From Neptunomonas sp. (lineage in GTDB: Bacteria; Pseudomonadota; Gammaproteobacteria; Pseudomonadales; Balneatricaceae): a DNA stretch of 64,000 bases. The DNA lies in assembly GCF_016744175.1 (NCBI RefSeq), contig NZ_JADGEV010000011.1:51776-115775 (forward strand). Direction: 5' to 3'. Under the pieces are notes generated by a model. That model was not told the DNA's origin and did no database searches. It saw only the letters and a list, made by a program, of their open reading frames with translations. Shown piece after piece: positions 27,942-36,468 of this stretch (position 1 is the stretch's first letter; each line of letters begins with the position of its first letter). The position numbers were made by a program, and so were the translations under genes.

Positions 27942-28520
27942 ATGGACGCACGCTCAACACTTCGCCAGTCAATGCGCAAAAAGCGTCGTACCTTAACGTC
28001 CAAGCAACAAGCGATAGCAGCACTTAAGTTGTTAGTCGAGATCAAAAAGCTTCCTTTAATTCATCAATCCAAACATATAGCACTTTACCTACCAAATGAT
28101 GGTGAGTTAGATCCAACACCCATTGTCCAATGGTGTTGGACAATGAAAAAAAACGTCTACCTGCCCGTATTACACCCCTTATCTCATAACCGCCTTTGGT
28201 TTGTTAAGTACACAAAACATACACCAATGACACGGAACATTTACGGTATTTTAGAACCCAAAGCGCCCTACCGGTTTATTCGTCCAGCTAAAATGCTAGA
28301 TACCGTATTATTACCGCTCGTCGCATTCGATAACAAAGGAGGCCGATTAGGCATGGGAGGCGGATACTATGACCGGACGTTCAGTTTTATTAAACAGTTC
28401 AACGCCCAAAAGCCACGGTTAATCGGGCTTGCGCATCATTTACAAGAAGTTGAAAAATTACCCATTGAAAGCTGGGATGTACCATTAACAGCAGTAGTGA
28501 CCGATCACGGATATTACTAA
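27942..28520 (+). CDS. fau: 5-formyltetrahydrofolate cyclo-ligase
   Basis: This enzyme (YgfA in E. coli) converts 5-formyl-THF to methenyl-THF with ATP and is known for a link to persistence and one-carbon balance. The 192-residue protein has the N-terminal RQSMRKKRRTLTSKQQ helix, HIALYLPNDGELDP, and the C-terminal GGRLGMGGGYYDRTF phosphate-binding loop with the catalytic region. It follows 6S RNA directly, as in E. coli. With gcvT, folA and thyA in the same window it belongs to folate one-carbon metabolism. Confidence 0.96.
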   Translation: MDARSTLRQSMRKKRRTLTSKQQAIAALKLLVEIKKLPLIHQSKHIALYLPNDGELDPTPIVQWCWTMKKNVYLPVLHPLSHNRLWFVKYTKHTPMTRNIYGILEPKAPYRFIRPAKMLDTVLLPLVAFDNKGGRLGMGGGYYDRTFSFIKQFNAQKPRLIGLAHHLQEVEKLPIESWDVPLTAVVTDHGYY

Positions 28521-28576
28521 AAAGAGATACTGGTCCATTCACTTTAATATAAACACAGTATATTTATAACATTGAT

Positions 28577-28604
28577 GCATTCATTGTCTTTATATAATGA
28601 ATGC
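28577..28604. repeat. AT-rich inverted repeat downstream of fau
   Basis: Perfect 9-base arms GCATTCATT (28577-28585) and AATGAATGC (28596-28604) flank a 10-base loop, 56 bases beyond the fau stop. There is no T tract, so termination by an intrinsic mechanism is doubtful; it might be a 3'-end stabilising stem or an operator. Confidence 0.4.
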
Positions 28605-28758
28605 GACAAATAATCTTGCTTATAAATAACCGATATACACGCTACAACAAGCATATAAATATTAGAAACATGACTATCAATATTATTTTACTGAGAAAGC
28701 TACCACCCTGACAAAATTATCAGAAATCATAAGTCGTATTTTAAACCCAGTAAAAACA

Positions 28759-28893
28759 TCAACCTTGACGGTTAAAAACTTGCTCCACCAACGATGCAAA
28801 TTGAAAGTCAGTCTGGGAAAAAACGCCTGTCAAAACAGAACCTACGACAAACACCATTACTATTACCATTACTAAATCAGGACCTTTCTTCAT
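28759..28893 (-). CDS. 44-residue membrane microprotein
   Basis: A short frame with ATG at 28891-28893 and TGA at 28759-28761. The product starts MKKGPDLVMVIVMVFVVGSV: two lysines, then a hydrophobic helix (about residues 7-25), then a polar tail with FSQTDFQFASLVEQVFNRQG. AGAG lies 4-5 bases before the ATG, a weak RBS. The positive-inside layout and a possible MKKGPDLVM start pattern I associate with small proteins of other marine gammaproteobacteria favour a real gene. It lies alone between fau and the AEC transporter. Function is unknown. Confidence 0.6.
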   Translation of the reverse strand: MKKGPDLVMVIVMVFVVGSVLTGVFSQTDFQFASLVEQVFNRQG

Positions 28894-29112
28894 AGAATCT
28901 CTATATTTATTATAAATAACCTAATTTAACTACACTCTATCGATACACAAATTAAAACGCGCCTTCCATAGATGCATAAATAACTAAGTCCTTAATTAGC
29001 ATTATAGCCATAAACCCTAATATTACGCTAAAAAGAGCACATTACTTGCTATAAATCATAAAATTTTCAGGATTTTTAGCGATTTTCGAAACATTTTAAC
29101 TATTTCGTCACG

Positions 29113-30024
29113 TTAGGACAGTATCCCCAGCATAATTGGCAGTGTCAGTATCGATAAAACTACCTGCCCAGTAATAATTGCCGCCATCATTTCTGCATCT
29201 CCCCCAAGCTGTCGAGCTAAAATAAAAGCTGAAGGTGCTGTTGGTACAGCAGCAAAGACTAGTAAGAGACCTGTTGTGAAAGAAGAAAGTTCCATAAAAA
29301 AACAAATTCCAAACATAACTAATGGAAAAACGATCAACTTAATTAATGACGAGATCCAAACAGCCGACTGAACGGCTCGTAAAGCCTGTAAATTCAAACC
29401 GGCACCAACAGCCAATAATCCTAATGGAAGCGCCATACTTCCCAACAAACTCAATACAGAACCAATGGGAGATGGGACACCAATACTGCTGACGTTTAAT
29501 ATAATGCCCAGCATACAACTAATAATTAATGGGTTTTTTAATAGCGCCAAAACTACTCCCTTCACGCCTTGCTTGTGGCCCAACTGGGTAGAAAAAACAA
29601 TAATACTCAGCACATTTAGTAACGGGATCATGAACGCAATAACAACAGCCGATAAAGCAACAGCCTCACTGCCATAAAGCGTGCTTACAGACGCAAGCCC
29701 CACATAGGTATTAAATCGAACAGAACCTTGATAAAACGAGGTAAAGCCTCCTGCTGACAATCCCATCCAGTAGCGCAGAGCAAAACATATAGCAGTACCT
29801 ATCAAGAGCAGCAATATAATAGCAACTGCAATATCTACGATAGACACTCCTGTTATATCTGCAGAACCCAGCTTATTAACTAGCAATACCGGAAACAATA
29901 CAAAGTATGTTAGCTTTTCGGCGGGCTCCCAAAAACCATTGCCAGGAAAACCTATTCTACGAGCAATAAACCCCAACATTAATATTGCAAAAACCGGCCA
30001 CAAAGCACTAAGAACTGATAACAT
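29113..30024 (-). CDS. AEC-family (auxin efflux carrier-like) transporter
   Basis: A 303-residue inner-membrane protein with about ten hydrophobic segments in two halves. The N-terminus reads VFAILMLGFIARRIGFPG, typical of bacterial AEC proteins, and the second half has GAGLNLQALRAV and a proline-containing VPTAPSAFILARQLGGD region that matches the family. Bacterial members export or import malate, malonate or other organic acids, but the substrate cannot be read from sequence. It diverges from the GcvR-like gene with 76 bases between the starts. Confidence 0.88.
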   Translation of the reverse strand: MLSVLSALWPVFAILMLGFIARRIGFPGNGFWEPAEKLTYFVLFPVLLVNKLGSADITGVSIVDIAVAIILLLLIGTAICFALRYWMGLSAGGFTSFYQGSVRFNTYVGLASVSTLYGSEAVALSAVVIAFMIPLLNVLSIIVFSTQLGHKQGVKGVVLALLKNPLIISCMLGIILNVSSIGVPSPIGSVLSLLGSMALPLGLLAVGAGLNLQALRAVQSAVWISSLIKLIVFPLVMFGICFFMELSSFTTGLLLVFAAVPTAPSAFILARQLGGDAEMMAAIITGQVVLSILTLPIMLGILS

Positions 30025-30100
30025 ATTTATGTACTACTCTAAATATTCGAAATTAACATCTTAACTTTTCGATTATACCTTTATAGAAGGAACCCGCTAT

Positions 30101-30613
30101 ATGACCTCTTTAATACTAACAGTCATCGGGCCAGACAAACCCGGATTGGTTGAAAGCTTATCTCAAACTATTGCTGCTCATGACGGTAACTGGCTAGAGT
30201 CGGCCCTATCTCGACTCGGAGGAAAGTTTGCAGGCATTTTGGTTATCAAAGTACCTAAAGAAAAGGCCTCTACTTTAATAAGTGCATTAGAGAAGCTAGA
30301 AGATACAGGCCTCAAAATAGTGGCTGAAACAGCTAATGATCAAGACAGGCCTGACACACTACAGGCTTTCACCTTAGCACTAATTGGCCACGACAAACCC
30401 GGTATTGTTCGCGAGATATCACAAGCATTAGCGCAGCGGCACATCAATGTTGAAAGTTTATCAACAGAATTAGTCTCTGGGTCAATGTCTGCCGAATTGC
30501 TCTTTAAAGCAGAAGCCCAATTATTAGCGCCAGAAAGCCTAAACTTTGATGACCTTCAAAGTGCAATAGAGTCTATTGCCAGTGACCTTATGGTTGATAT
30601 AACACTCAATTAA
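30101..30613 (+). CDS. GcvR-like tandem ACT-domain protein
   Basis: A 170-residue protein of two ACT domains, the layout of GcvR, which in E. coli binds GcvA and represses the glycine cleavage operon when glycine is low. Each ACT domain opens with the family pattern: LILTVIGPDKPGLVESLSQT and FTLALIGHDKPGIVREISQA. AAGGAACCCGCT precedes the ATG. gcvT and gcvH are 8 kb away. A GcvA homologue is not recognised in the window unless the LysR at 50921 fills that role, which I doubt. The target is therefore inferred. Confidence 0.85.
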   Translation: MTSLILTVIGPDKPGLVESLSQTIAAHDGNWLESALSRLGGKFAGILVIKVPKEKASTLISALEKLEDTGLKIVAETANDQDRPDTLQAFTLALIGHDKPGIVREISQALAQRHINVESLSTELVSGSMSAELLFKAEAQLLAPESLNFDDLQSAIESIASDLMVDITLN

Positions 30614-30620
30614 CAAGGCA

Positions 30621-30660
30621 CTCTGTGTAACCACATCCCGCCAGACGTGGCTACACAGAG
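30621..30660. repeat. Stem-loop between convergent genes
   Basis: CTCTGTGTA-a-CCAC (30621-30634) pairs with GTGG-c-TACACAGAG (30647-30660), 13 pairs with one mismatch and a 12-base loop. It covers the last codons and stop of the diguanylate cyclase gene. No T tract follows on either strand, so it is either a non-canonical bidirectional terminator or an mRNA 3'-end protector. Confidence 0.55.
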
Positions 30661-31706
30661 GCTTCCGAGGCATTAATTGTTTGCTCAACCGAGCTATCTG
30701 ATGGGGGGGCCAAACATACTCGATTTCTACCTAAGGACTTAGCCAAATATAAAGCATCATCTGCTCTTTTCATCCACTCACGTGCTGCTTCATTCTTGCC
30801 TAGTTCAGCAACACCAATAGACATAGTGACGGGATGGTCTGGAATCAATCGCGTATTCTCAAACGCACCGCGAATTTGCTCAGATAGATTATTAGCCTCC
30901 TCTAAGCTCCCTTCTGCTAACAGCACAAATTCCTCTCCTCCGAAACGGAACAGCACTTCACTTTTGCGCACGACACTATTTAAAAATTCTACAAAACGCC
31001 GTAAAAACAGATCACCTACGGCATGTCCGTATTCATCATTTATTCGCTTAAAATAATCAATATCAATAATCACAATAGAAACCGGAGCAGCCCTTCTCGA
31101 ATAAAGCGACACTCGGCTTTCTATCGCATCATCCAGAGCCCTGCGATTGTTTGCTCCCGTCAAAGGATCAATGGTTGCCTGCTCCGCTAACCGCCGTTTA
31201 TCTTGTTTCATTCGTGCTGCAAAAAAGTACGAAAAAAGACACACAAGAGTGTAGGTCACTATAAATCCAGATAACTGAATCCCGGAAAGCGACTCATAAA
31301 CTAAAGCACTAATAGCAACGGCAGAGAAGATACTTATACTGATAGCGACCTTGAGGCGTACCATAAAATAGCCGCCAATCGCAGTAGGATAAGCCCAGAA
31401 CAGCATATCTGGGCCTTTTATCAACACCACAGCTAACATGCCGCTAGTGTACATCAAGGTAAACAACGTACTTACTGTTTTAAAATTTTCGCCATTACGG
31501 CCATAAATACCTAACGACACAATTCCTGAAACAATCAGAACATCAAGAATAACCATGACCCACTCGCCCTGTAGGATCCGGCAAACCGCGAATGGAAAGA
31601 TAGCCAAGACACCTAAAGCGCCTTGGACCATCATGATATCTTCCTCAAGCCTTGAGTTAGCTCGATTAACCTTTAGGCAAGGCATGAACTTTCTGATTGC
31701 ATACAT
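30651..31706 (-). CDS. Membrane diguanylate cyclase (GGDEF)
   Basis: A 351-residue protein with about six N-terminal membrane helices (residues 25-165) and a C-terminal GGDEF domain (about 175-335). The domain begins ATIDPLTGANNRRALDDAI and has the intact active-site FRFGGEEFVLL, so c-di-GMP synthesis is predicted. The inhibitory I-site position five residues upstream reads RKSE instead of RxxD, which may weaken product feedback. It is convergent with the GcvR-like gene and 101 bases downstream of argH on the same strand. The signal sensed by the membrane part is unknown. Confidence 0.9.
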   Translation of the reverse strand: MYAIRKFMPCLKVNRANSRLEEDIMMVQGALGVLAIFPFAVCRILQGEWVMVILDVLIVSGIVSLGIYGRNGENFKTVSTLFTLMYTSGMLAVVLIKGPDMLFWAYPTAIGGYFMVRLKVAISISIFSAVAISALVYESLSGIQLSGFIVTYTLVCLFSYFFAARMKQDKRRLAEQATIDPLTGANNRRALDDAIESRVSLYSRRAAPVSIVIIDIDYFKRINDEYGHAVGDLFLRRFVEFLNSVVRKSEVLFRFGGEEFVLLAEGSLEEANNLSEQIRGAFENTRLIPDHPVTMSIGVAELGKNEAAREWMKRADDALYLAKSLGRNRVCLAPPSDSSVEQTINASEASV

Positions 31707-31807
31707 CCCTATACTCGCATTAGCGCAAAGCGCTAGTGTAATAGCTGTACATATTTTGTACCAGCCATACTAAAGCCTTCACTTAGCGCCATTGATAACG
31801 ATGTAAG

Positions 31808-33205
31808 TTACACCTCTCTACCCTTCAGTTTAGACAGCCCACGTTTAACCGCTGCTCTTACCTGAGCAGGGGCCGTACCGCCAATATGGTTACGTGCAGC
31901 AATCGACCCTTCGAGTGTCAGAACTTCAAACACGTCGTCAGCAATCGTCTCTGAAAAAGCCTGTAATTCAGCTAAGCTCATCTCGCCCAAGTCCTTGCCC
32001 GTTTCTATTCCATAAGCAACAGACTTACCGACCACTTCATGCGCATCACGGAACGGCATACCTTTTCGTACAAGGTAGTCAGCTAAATCAGTCGCCGTGG
32101 AGAAACCACGCAGAGCCGCTTCACGCATATACTCTTTACGTGACTCAAGCGCAGGCACCATATCTGCATATGCACGCAAACAGCCTTTTACGGTATCAAT
32201 GGTATCGAATAGCGGCTCTTTATCTTCTTGGTTATCTTTGTTGTAAGCCAACGGTTGCGATTTCATCAACGTTAACAAACTGAAGAGATGGCCGTAAACA
32301 CGGCCACTTTTCCCACGAACCAGCTCAGGAACATCTGGATTTTTCTTCTGCGGCATAATAGACGAGCCCGTGCAGAAACGATCTGGCAGATTAATAAAAT
32401 TAAACTGAGCAGAGGTCCACAACACCAGCTCTTCTGACATGCGTGTCATGTGCATTAACAAAAGACTAGAAGCTGCGCAAAATTCAATACCAAAATCACG
32501 ATCAGATACGGCATCTAAAGAGTTTTCAGCAGGAGCATCAAAGCCCAATAATTTACATGTAATTTCACGCTGAATCGGGTAAGTAGTACCCGCCAATGCC
32601 GCAGCACCCAAAGGCATAATATTGACACGCTTACGCGTGTCCACAAAGCGGTCGTAGTCACGGCTAAGCATTTCAAACCATGCCATTAAGTGATGCCCAA
32701 ACGTCACTGGCTGAGCTGTTTGCAAGTGTGTAAAACCAGGCATGATAGTATCGGCTTCTTGCTCAGCAAGTCCTAACAAACCCTGTTGTAAGCGCGTGAT
32801 TTCAACCAAAATCAGATCGATCTCATCACGCAGATATAGGCGAATATCGGTAGCTACCTGGTCATTTCTCGAACGCCCTGTATGTAACTTCTTACCCGTA
32901 ATGCCAATTTTAGCCGTGAGCGCTGCTTCAATGTTCATATGGACGTCTTCAAGCTCAATCGACCACTCAAAGCGCCCTTCTTCGATGTCTGTACTGATTT
33001 CAGATAATCCTTGGATAATCATGTCACGCTCAGCAACCGTCAGTACACCTGCTTCCGTCAACATTGTGGCATGAGCAACCGAACCCTGAATATCTTGTCG
33101 ATACATACGTTGGTCAAACTCAACTGACGCTGTAAAGCGTGCCACAAACGCATCTGTTGGTTCATTAAAACGACCACCCCACTGCTGGTTGGTTTTATTG
33201 CTCAT
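31808..33205 (-). CDS. argH: Argininosuccinate lyase
   Basis: ArgH cleaves argininosuccinate to arginine and fumarate, the last step of arginine synthesis. The 465-residue protein has the superfamily signature [12 protein letters not shown] (about residue 280), the N-terminal [20 protein letters not shown] and [20 protein letters not shown], and [13 protein letters not shown]. It diverges from hemC with 185 bases between the starts. In Pseudomonas aeruginosa the two-component pair algZ-algR lies between these genes; here it is absent. Confidence 0.97.
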   Translation of the reverse strand: MSNKTNQQWGGRFNEPTDAFVARFTASVEFDQRMYRQDIQGSVAHATMLTEAGVLTVAERDMIIQGLSEISTDIEEGRFEWSIELEDVHMNIEAALTAKIGITGKKLHTGRSRNDQVATDIRLYLRDEIDLILVEITRLQQGLLGLAEQEADTIMPGFTHLQTAQPVTFGHHLMAWFEMLSRDYDRFVDTRKRVNIMPLGAAALAGTTYPIQREITCKLLGFDAPAENSLDAVSDRDFGIEFCAASSLLLMHMTRMSEELVLWTSAQFNFINLPDRFCTGSSIMPQKKNPDVPELVRGKSGRVYGHLFSLLTLMKSQPLAYNKDNQEDKEPLFDTIDTVKGCLRAYADMVPALESRKEYMREAALRGFSTATDLADYLVRKGMPFRDAHEVVGKSVAYGIETGKDLGEMSLAELQAFSETIADDVFEVLTLEGSIAARNHIGGTAPAQVRAAVKRGLSKLKGREV

Positions 33206-33261
33206 ACTCAGGACCTCACTAAAGAAACTAAACAGACCGTTCTGGCCTAAATTTGCGAGGG

Positions 33262-33270
33262 ATTATATCA
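33262..33270 (-). promoter_or_regulatory. argH: Extended -10 promoter for argH
   Basis: On the minus strand TGATATAAT gives the extended -10 pattern TGnTATAAT. No good -35 hexamer is visible at 17 bases. It predicts transcription start near 33256, about 50 bases before the argH ATG. Confidence 0.5.
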
Positions 33271-33329
33271 GTTTTGGCACCCAATGCGTGTTCTCTTGAT
33301 ATATGCAAAGACCCAGAAACGAAATGATC

Positions 33330-33338
33330 TGTTACAAT
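33330..33338 (+). promoter_or_regulatory. hemC: Extended -10 promoter for hemC
   Basis: TGTTACAAT matches TGnTAnAAT, an extended -10 with no clear -35. The start would be near 33345, about 45 bases before the hemC ATG. It sits back to back with the argH promoter, about 60 bases apart. Confidence 0.45.
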
Positions 33339-33390
33339 CGCTGCATTCGCCTAGTTAGGCCCATTGTCATTTTCACTTTAGGACTGGAAT

Positions 33391-34335
33391 ATGCTGAAAA
33401 AAGTTGTGCGCATCGCGACCCGAAAAAGCCTATTAGCACTTTGGCAAGCTGAGTATGTAAAAGCTGAGCTGGAGAAGCACCATCCAGGTATTCAGGTTGA
33501 ATTGTTGGGCATGACAACTCGGGGTGACAAGATTCTTGATACGCCTTTGGCGAAAGTGGGTGGTAAAGGGTTATTTGTTAAAGAGCTCGAAGTCGCCATG
33601 CTTGAAAACAGAGCCGATATCGCCGTGCATTCCATGAAAGATGTCCCGATGGAGTTCCCAGAAGGCCTTGGTCTGACGGTTATTTGCCCTCGCGAAAAAC
33701 CAACCGACGCCTTTGTCTCCAACAAATTCAACTCGCTTTCTGATCTACCTCAGGGAGCCATTGTTGGAACATCATCTTTACGACGCCAATCACTGATAAA
33801 AGAACAACGTCCAGACCTTGAGATTCAAGACCTGCGGGGCAATGTTCAGACACGTTTGAGAAAACTGGATGAAGGCCAATACGACGCTATCATTCTTGCA
33901 ACAGCAGGCTTACTTCGCCTTAAACTAGCAGAGCGTATTCGTAGCGAACTACCCGATGACATTTGTTTACCCGCCGGTGGACAAGGCGCCGTTGGCATAG
34001 AATGTCGCCTTGATGATGCTGAAACCATTGCATTACTTGCGCCATTACATCACCAGCCTACTGCCTGGTGTGTCCTTGCTGAACGTGCTTTAAATAAGCG
34101 CTTAGAAGGAGGTTGTCAGGTACCTATTGCTTGTCATGCGACGTTAAATGAAGCACAAGATGAAATCTATTTACGCGGCTTGGTTGCGCGCCCCGATGGC
34201 ACAACTGTTTTGCGTGACGAGTTACGAGGGCACCCCGATCAATGCGAAAGCATCGGTATAACGGTAGCAGAGCGCCTTTTAGAAGCCGGTGCCGATAAAA
34301 TCCTGAGCGAAGTCTATGCAACCAACAAGGGCTAA
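33391..34335 (+). CDS. hemC: Porphobilinogen deaminase (hydroxymethylbilane synthase)
   Basis: HemC joins four porphobilinogen units into hydroxymethylbilane in heme synthesis. The 314-residue protein carries [49 protein letters not shown] and the dipyrromethane cofactor Cys in [13 protein letters not shown] (about residue 243). It begins the hemCDXY run. Its last 20 bases overlap hemD, so the two are translationally coupled. Confidence 0.97.
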   Translation: MLKKVVRIATRKSLLALWQAEYVKAELEKHHPGIQVELLGMTTRGDKILDTPLAKVGGKGLFVKELEVAMLENRADIAVHSMKDVPMEFPEGLGLTVICPREKPTDAFVSNKFNSLSDLPQGAIVGTSSLRRQSLIKEQRPDLEIQDLRGNVQTRLRKLDEGQYDAIILATAGLLRLKLAERIRSELPDDICLPAGGQGAVGIECRLDDAETIALLAPLHHQPTAWCVLAERALNKRLEGGCQVPIACHATLNEAQDEIYLRGLVARPDGTTVLRDELRGHPDQCESIGITVAERLLEAGADKILSEVYATNKG

Positions 34336-35140
34336 CCTTCCCTCTCTACAAAACCAACGAGTGTTAGTGACTCGCCCCGCGCATCAAGCGGCACCGCTAA
34401 TAAAGCTCCTCAAAGAGTGCGGTGCTAACCCTGCACATTTACCTGCGCTTGAAATATGCCCAATTAGCGAAACCGACTCTCGATATTCATTGCTCAGAAA
34501 CCAAATGATGAATTTGGATCAATACGCCATCATCATTTGTATCAGCCCTAACGCAGCGCACCAAGCACTGGAATGGATCGACCAATTCTGGCCACAAACA
34601 CCTGTTGGAATTGATTGGTATGCTGTTGGCAAAAAAACGGCTCAAATATTAAACGATCAAGACATCCCTGCGCACTACTCTAATGCAGGATTTGACTCTG
34701 AAGCCATGCTTACACTGCCCGATTTGGTCGATATTCAGGGAAAGAAAATTCTTATTCTACGAGGGTCTAGCGGCCGAGCCATGTTAGCCGAAACATTAAC
34801 ATCGCGAGGTGCTGAAGTAGAGTATGCCAATCTCTACGACAGAAAATGCCCAGAATATGATGATACACATATCAAAAGTACTATTTATAACATTCCTTTA
34901 TCATCTATCCTGATTACCAGTGGCGAGGCCCTTAGCAATTTTGTTACAGTTGCAGCAGGTCGCCAAAAGCAGTTCAGCACGGATTCACTACATCATCTTT
35001 ACCTTGTAGTACCCAGCGCACGAATTGCCGATCAGGCAAGACACATAGGATTTACACGAATCAAGGTAGCGCAGGGACCGGATGACCTATCCATGGTATC
35101 GGCGCTAAATTCAGCTAACGACTCGGAAGCCAACGCATGA
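34316..35140 (+). CDS. hemD: Uroporphyrinogen-III synthase
   Basis: HemD cyclises hydroxymethylbilane with inversion of ring D. The family is poorly conserved in sequence. The 274-residue protein has [20 protein letters not shown] at the start, [16 protein letters not shown], and [13 protein letters not shown] in the second half, which match HemD. The position between hemC (20-base overlap) and hemX (4-base overlap) supports the call. Confidence 0.93.
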   Translation: MQPTRANLPSLQNQRVLVTRPAHQAAPLIKLLKECGANPAHLPALEICPISETDSRYSLLRNQMMNLDQYAIIICISPNAAHQALEWIDQFWPQTPVGIDWYAVGKKTAQILNDQDIPAHYSNAGFDSEAMLTLPDLVDIQGKKILILRGSSGRAMLAETLTSRGAEVEYANLYDRKCPEYDDTHIKSTIYNIPLSSILITSGEALSNFVTVAAGRQKQFSTDSLHHLYLVVPSARIADQARHIGFTRIKVAQGPDDLSMVSALNSANDSEANA

Positions 35141-36468
35141 AACATACCGAGAAAAAAACAAGAACCACCGTAGATAATGTCATCGAGTCGAAAACCGCAC
35201 CGGCGGGCCAAACCGTAGACGAATCAACAGTCGATGTTAGTAAAGCAAGTGAAGCTAACGTAGACGATGTGGTTGAAGCAGCACAAGAAGAACAGCTTTC
35301 AACTGAAAGCCAAGACAACGTCGCTGACACCCCCAGCATTTCTGAGCCTGCCAAAGAAGCAACACCTCCGCCAGTAGCTCCGGTCATGCCTGCGCAAGAA
35401 AAACAAAGCGCTACATGGCCAGGAAAGCTCGCCCTAGTTATCTCCATTATTGCACTAGGCGGCAGTGGTTATCAGTATTGGCAATCAATGCAAAGCCAAC
35501 AACAAGATAGCTCAACCATCGATAACCTTAAGCAGGAAGTTACAAAAGCTGTTGCTAATGTAAATACCCAGCTTACTGATACAAAATCAGTTGTTAGCTC
35601 TCAAGTGGCATCGGTTAACCAAAATCTAACCATGTTGCAATCCCAGTCTTCAAAAGAGCAAAAAGGGATTGAAGAACTACAAACACGACTAACGCAAAGC
35701 ATTCAGCAAGTATCCGCAAAGCAGACCAACTCACGTAAAGATTGGTTGTTGGCCGAAGTAGAATACCTACTAAGACTCGCCAACCAACGCATTTTAATGG
35801 AAAACACCTCGTCTGGTGCATTGTCATTACTGAAGTCTGCTGACAAAATCCTGAAAGAAACAGACGATGTTTCTATCTATGCGGTACGCAAGACACTAGC
35901 GTCAGACATTGCTGCCCTTGAGTCAGTGCCAACATTTGACCTAGAAGGCTCCTATCTTAAATTGGCAGCTCTAAGCGAACAGATAAACAATCTACGCTTA
36001 GTTCCACTGACCGATAAGAATAAGCTGCCATCTTTAATCGAAGAAATTTCGCCTGAAGTCATGAGTGAAACATGGTCAAGCGGACTAAAAGAGTCATGGG
36101 CTAAAGCCGTCGATAAGGTTGAAAAGCTAGTCGTCGTCCAGCATCGCGATGAGCCTATAGAGCCGCTTTTATCTCCTGAGCAGAATTACTACTTACAGCA
36201 GAATCTGCATCTGATGTTAGAGCAAGCTCAATTAGCACTTCTTCAGAAAAATCAAATCGCATTTGATCGCAGCCTTATTAAGGCAGAAGATTGGACTGGC
36301 ACCTACTTTGAAGAAAAAGATGCCACTACCCAAGCGATACTTCGCGGTATTAATGAGCTTCAAGATTTAAAGATCTCTCCTGAAATGCCAAACATTAGCG
36401 GCTCACTCAATGCGTTAAAAGCTTACTTACTAAAAATCACTAAACTTAAGGAAAAAGGAGCAGCGTAA
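35137..36468 (+). CDS. hemX: HemX-family membrane protein
   Basis: A 443-residue protein annotated in this family as a putative uroporphyrinogen-III C-methyltransferase, although it has no methyltransferase motifs and its function is unproven. The N-terminal 80 residues are acidic and low in complexity. One membrane helix follows (about 90-110, LALVISIIALGGSGYQYW), then a coiled coil (about 115-195) rich in Gln and Ser, and a globular HemX domain with DWLLAEVEYLLRLANQRILM. It overlaps hemD by ATGA and hemY by TAATG. A scaffolding role for heme enzymes is suspected from position. Confidence 0.9.
   Translation: MKHTEKKTRTTVDNVIESKTAPAGQTVDESTVDVSKASEANVDDVVEAAQEEQLSTESQDNVADTPSISEPAKEATPPPVAPVMPAQEKQSATWPGKLALVISIIALGGSGYQYWQSMQSQQQDSSTIDNLKQEVTKAVANVNTQLTDTKSVVSSQVASVNQNLTMLQSQSSKEQKGIEELQTRLTQSIQQVSAKQTNSRKDWLLAEVEYLLRLANQRILMENTSSGALSLLKSADKILKETDDVSIYAVRKTLASDIAALESVPTFDLEGSYLKLAALSEQINNLRLVPLTDKNKLPSLIEEISPEVMSETWSSGLKESWAKAVDKVEKLVVVQHRDEPIEPLLSPEQNYYLQQNLHLMLEQAQLALLQKNQIAFDRSLIKAEDWTGTYFEEKDATTQAILRGINELQDLKISPEMPNISGSLNALKAYLLKITKLKEKGAA

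Larger units (their letters stand above)
28521..29112. other. AT-rich gene-poor stretch with one microprotein gene
   Basis: A 592-base AT-rich stretch between fau (plus) and the AEC transporter (minus). It holds an inverted repeat at 28577-28604 and a 44-codon minus-strand frame at 28759-28893. I see no RNA gene or clear promoter in the rest. Confidence 0.6.
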
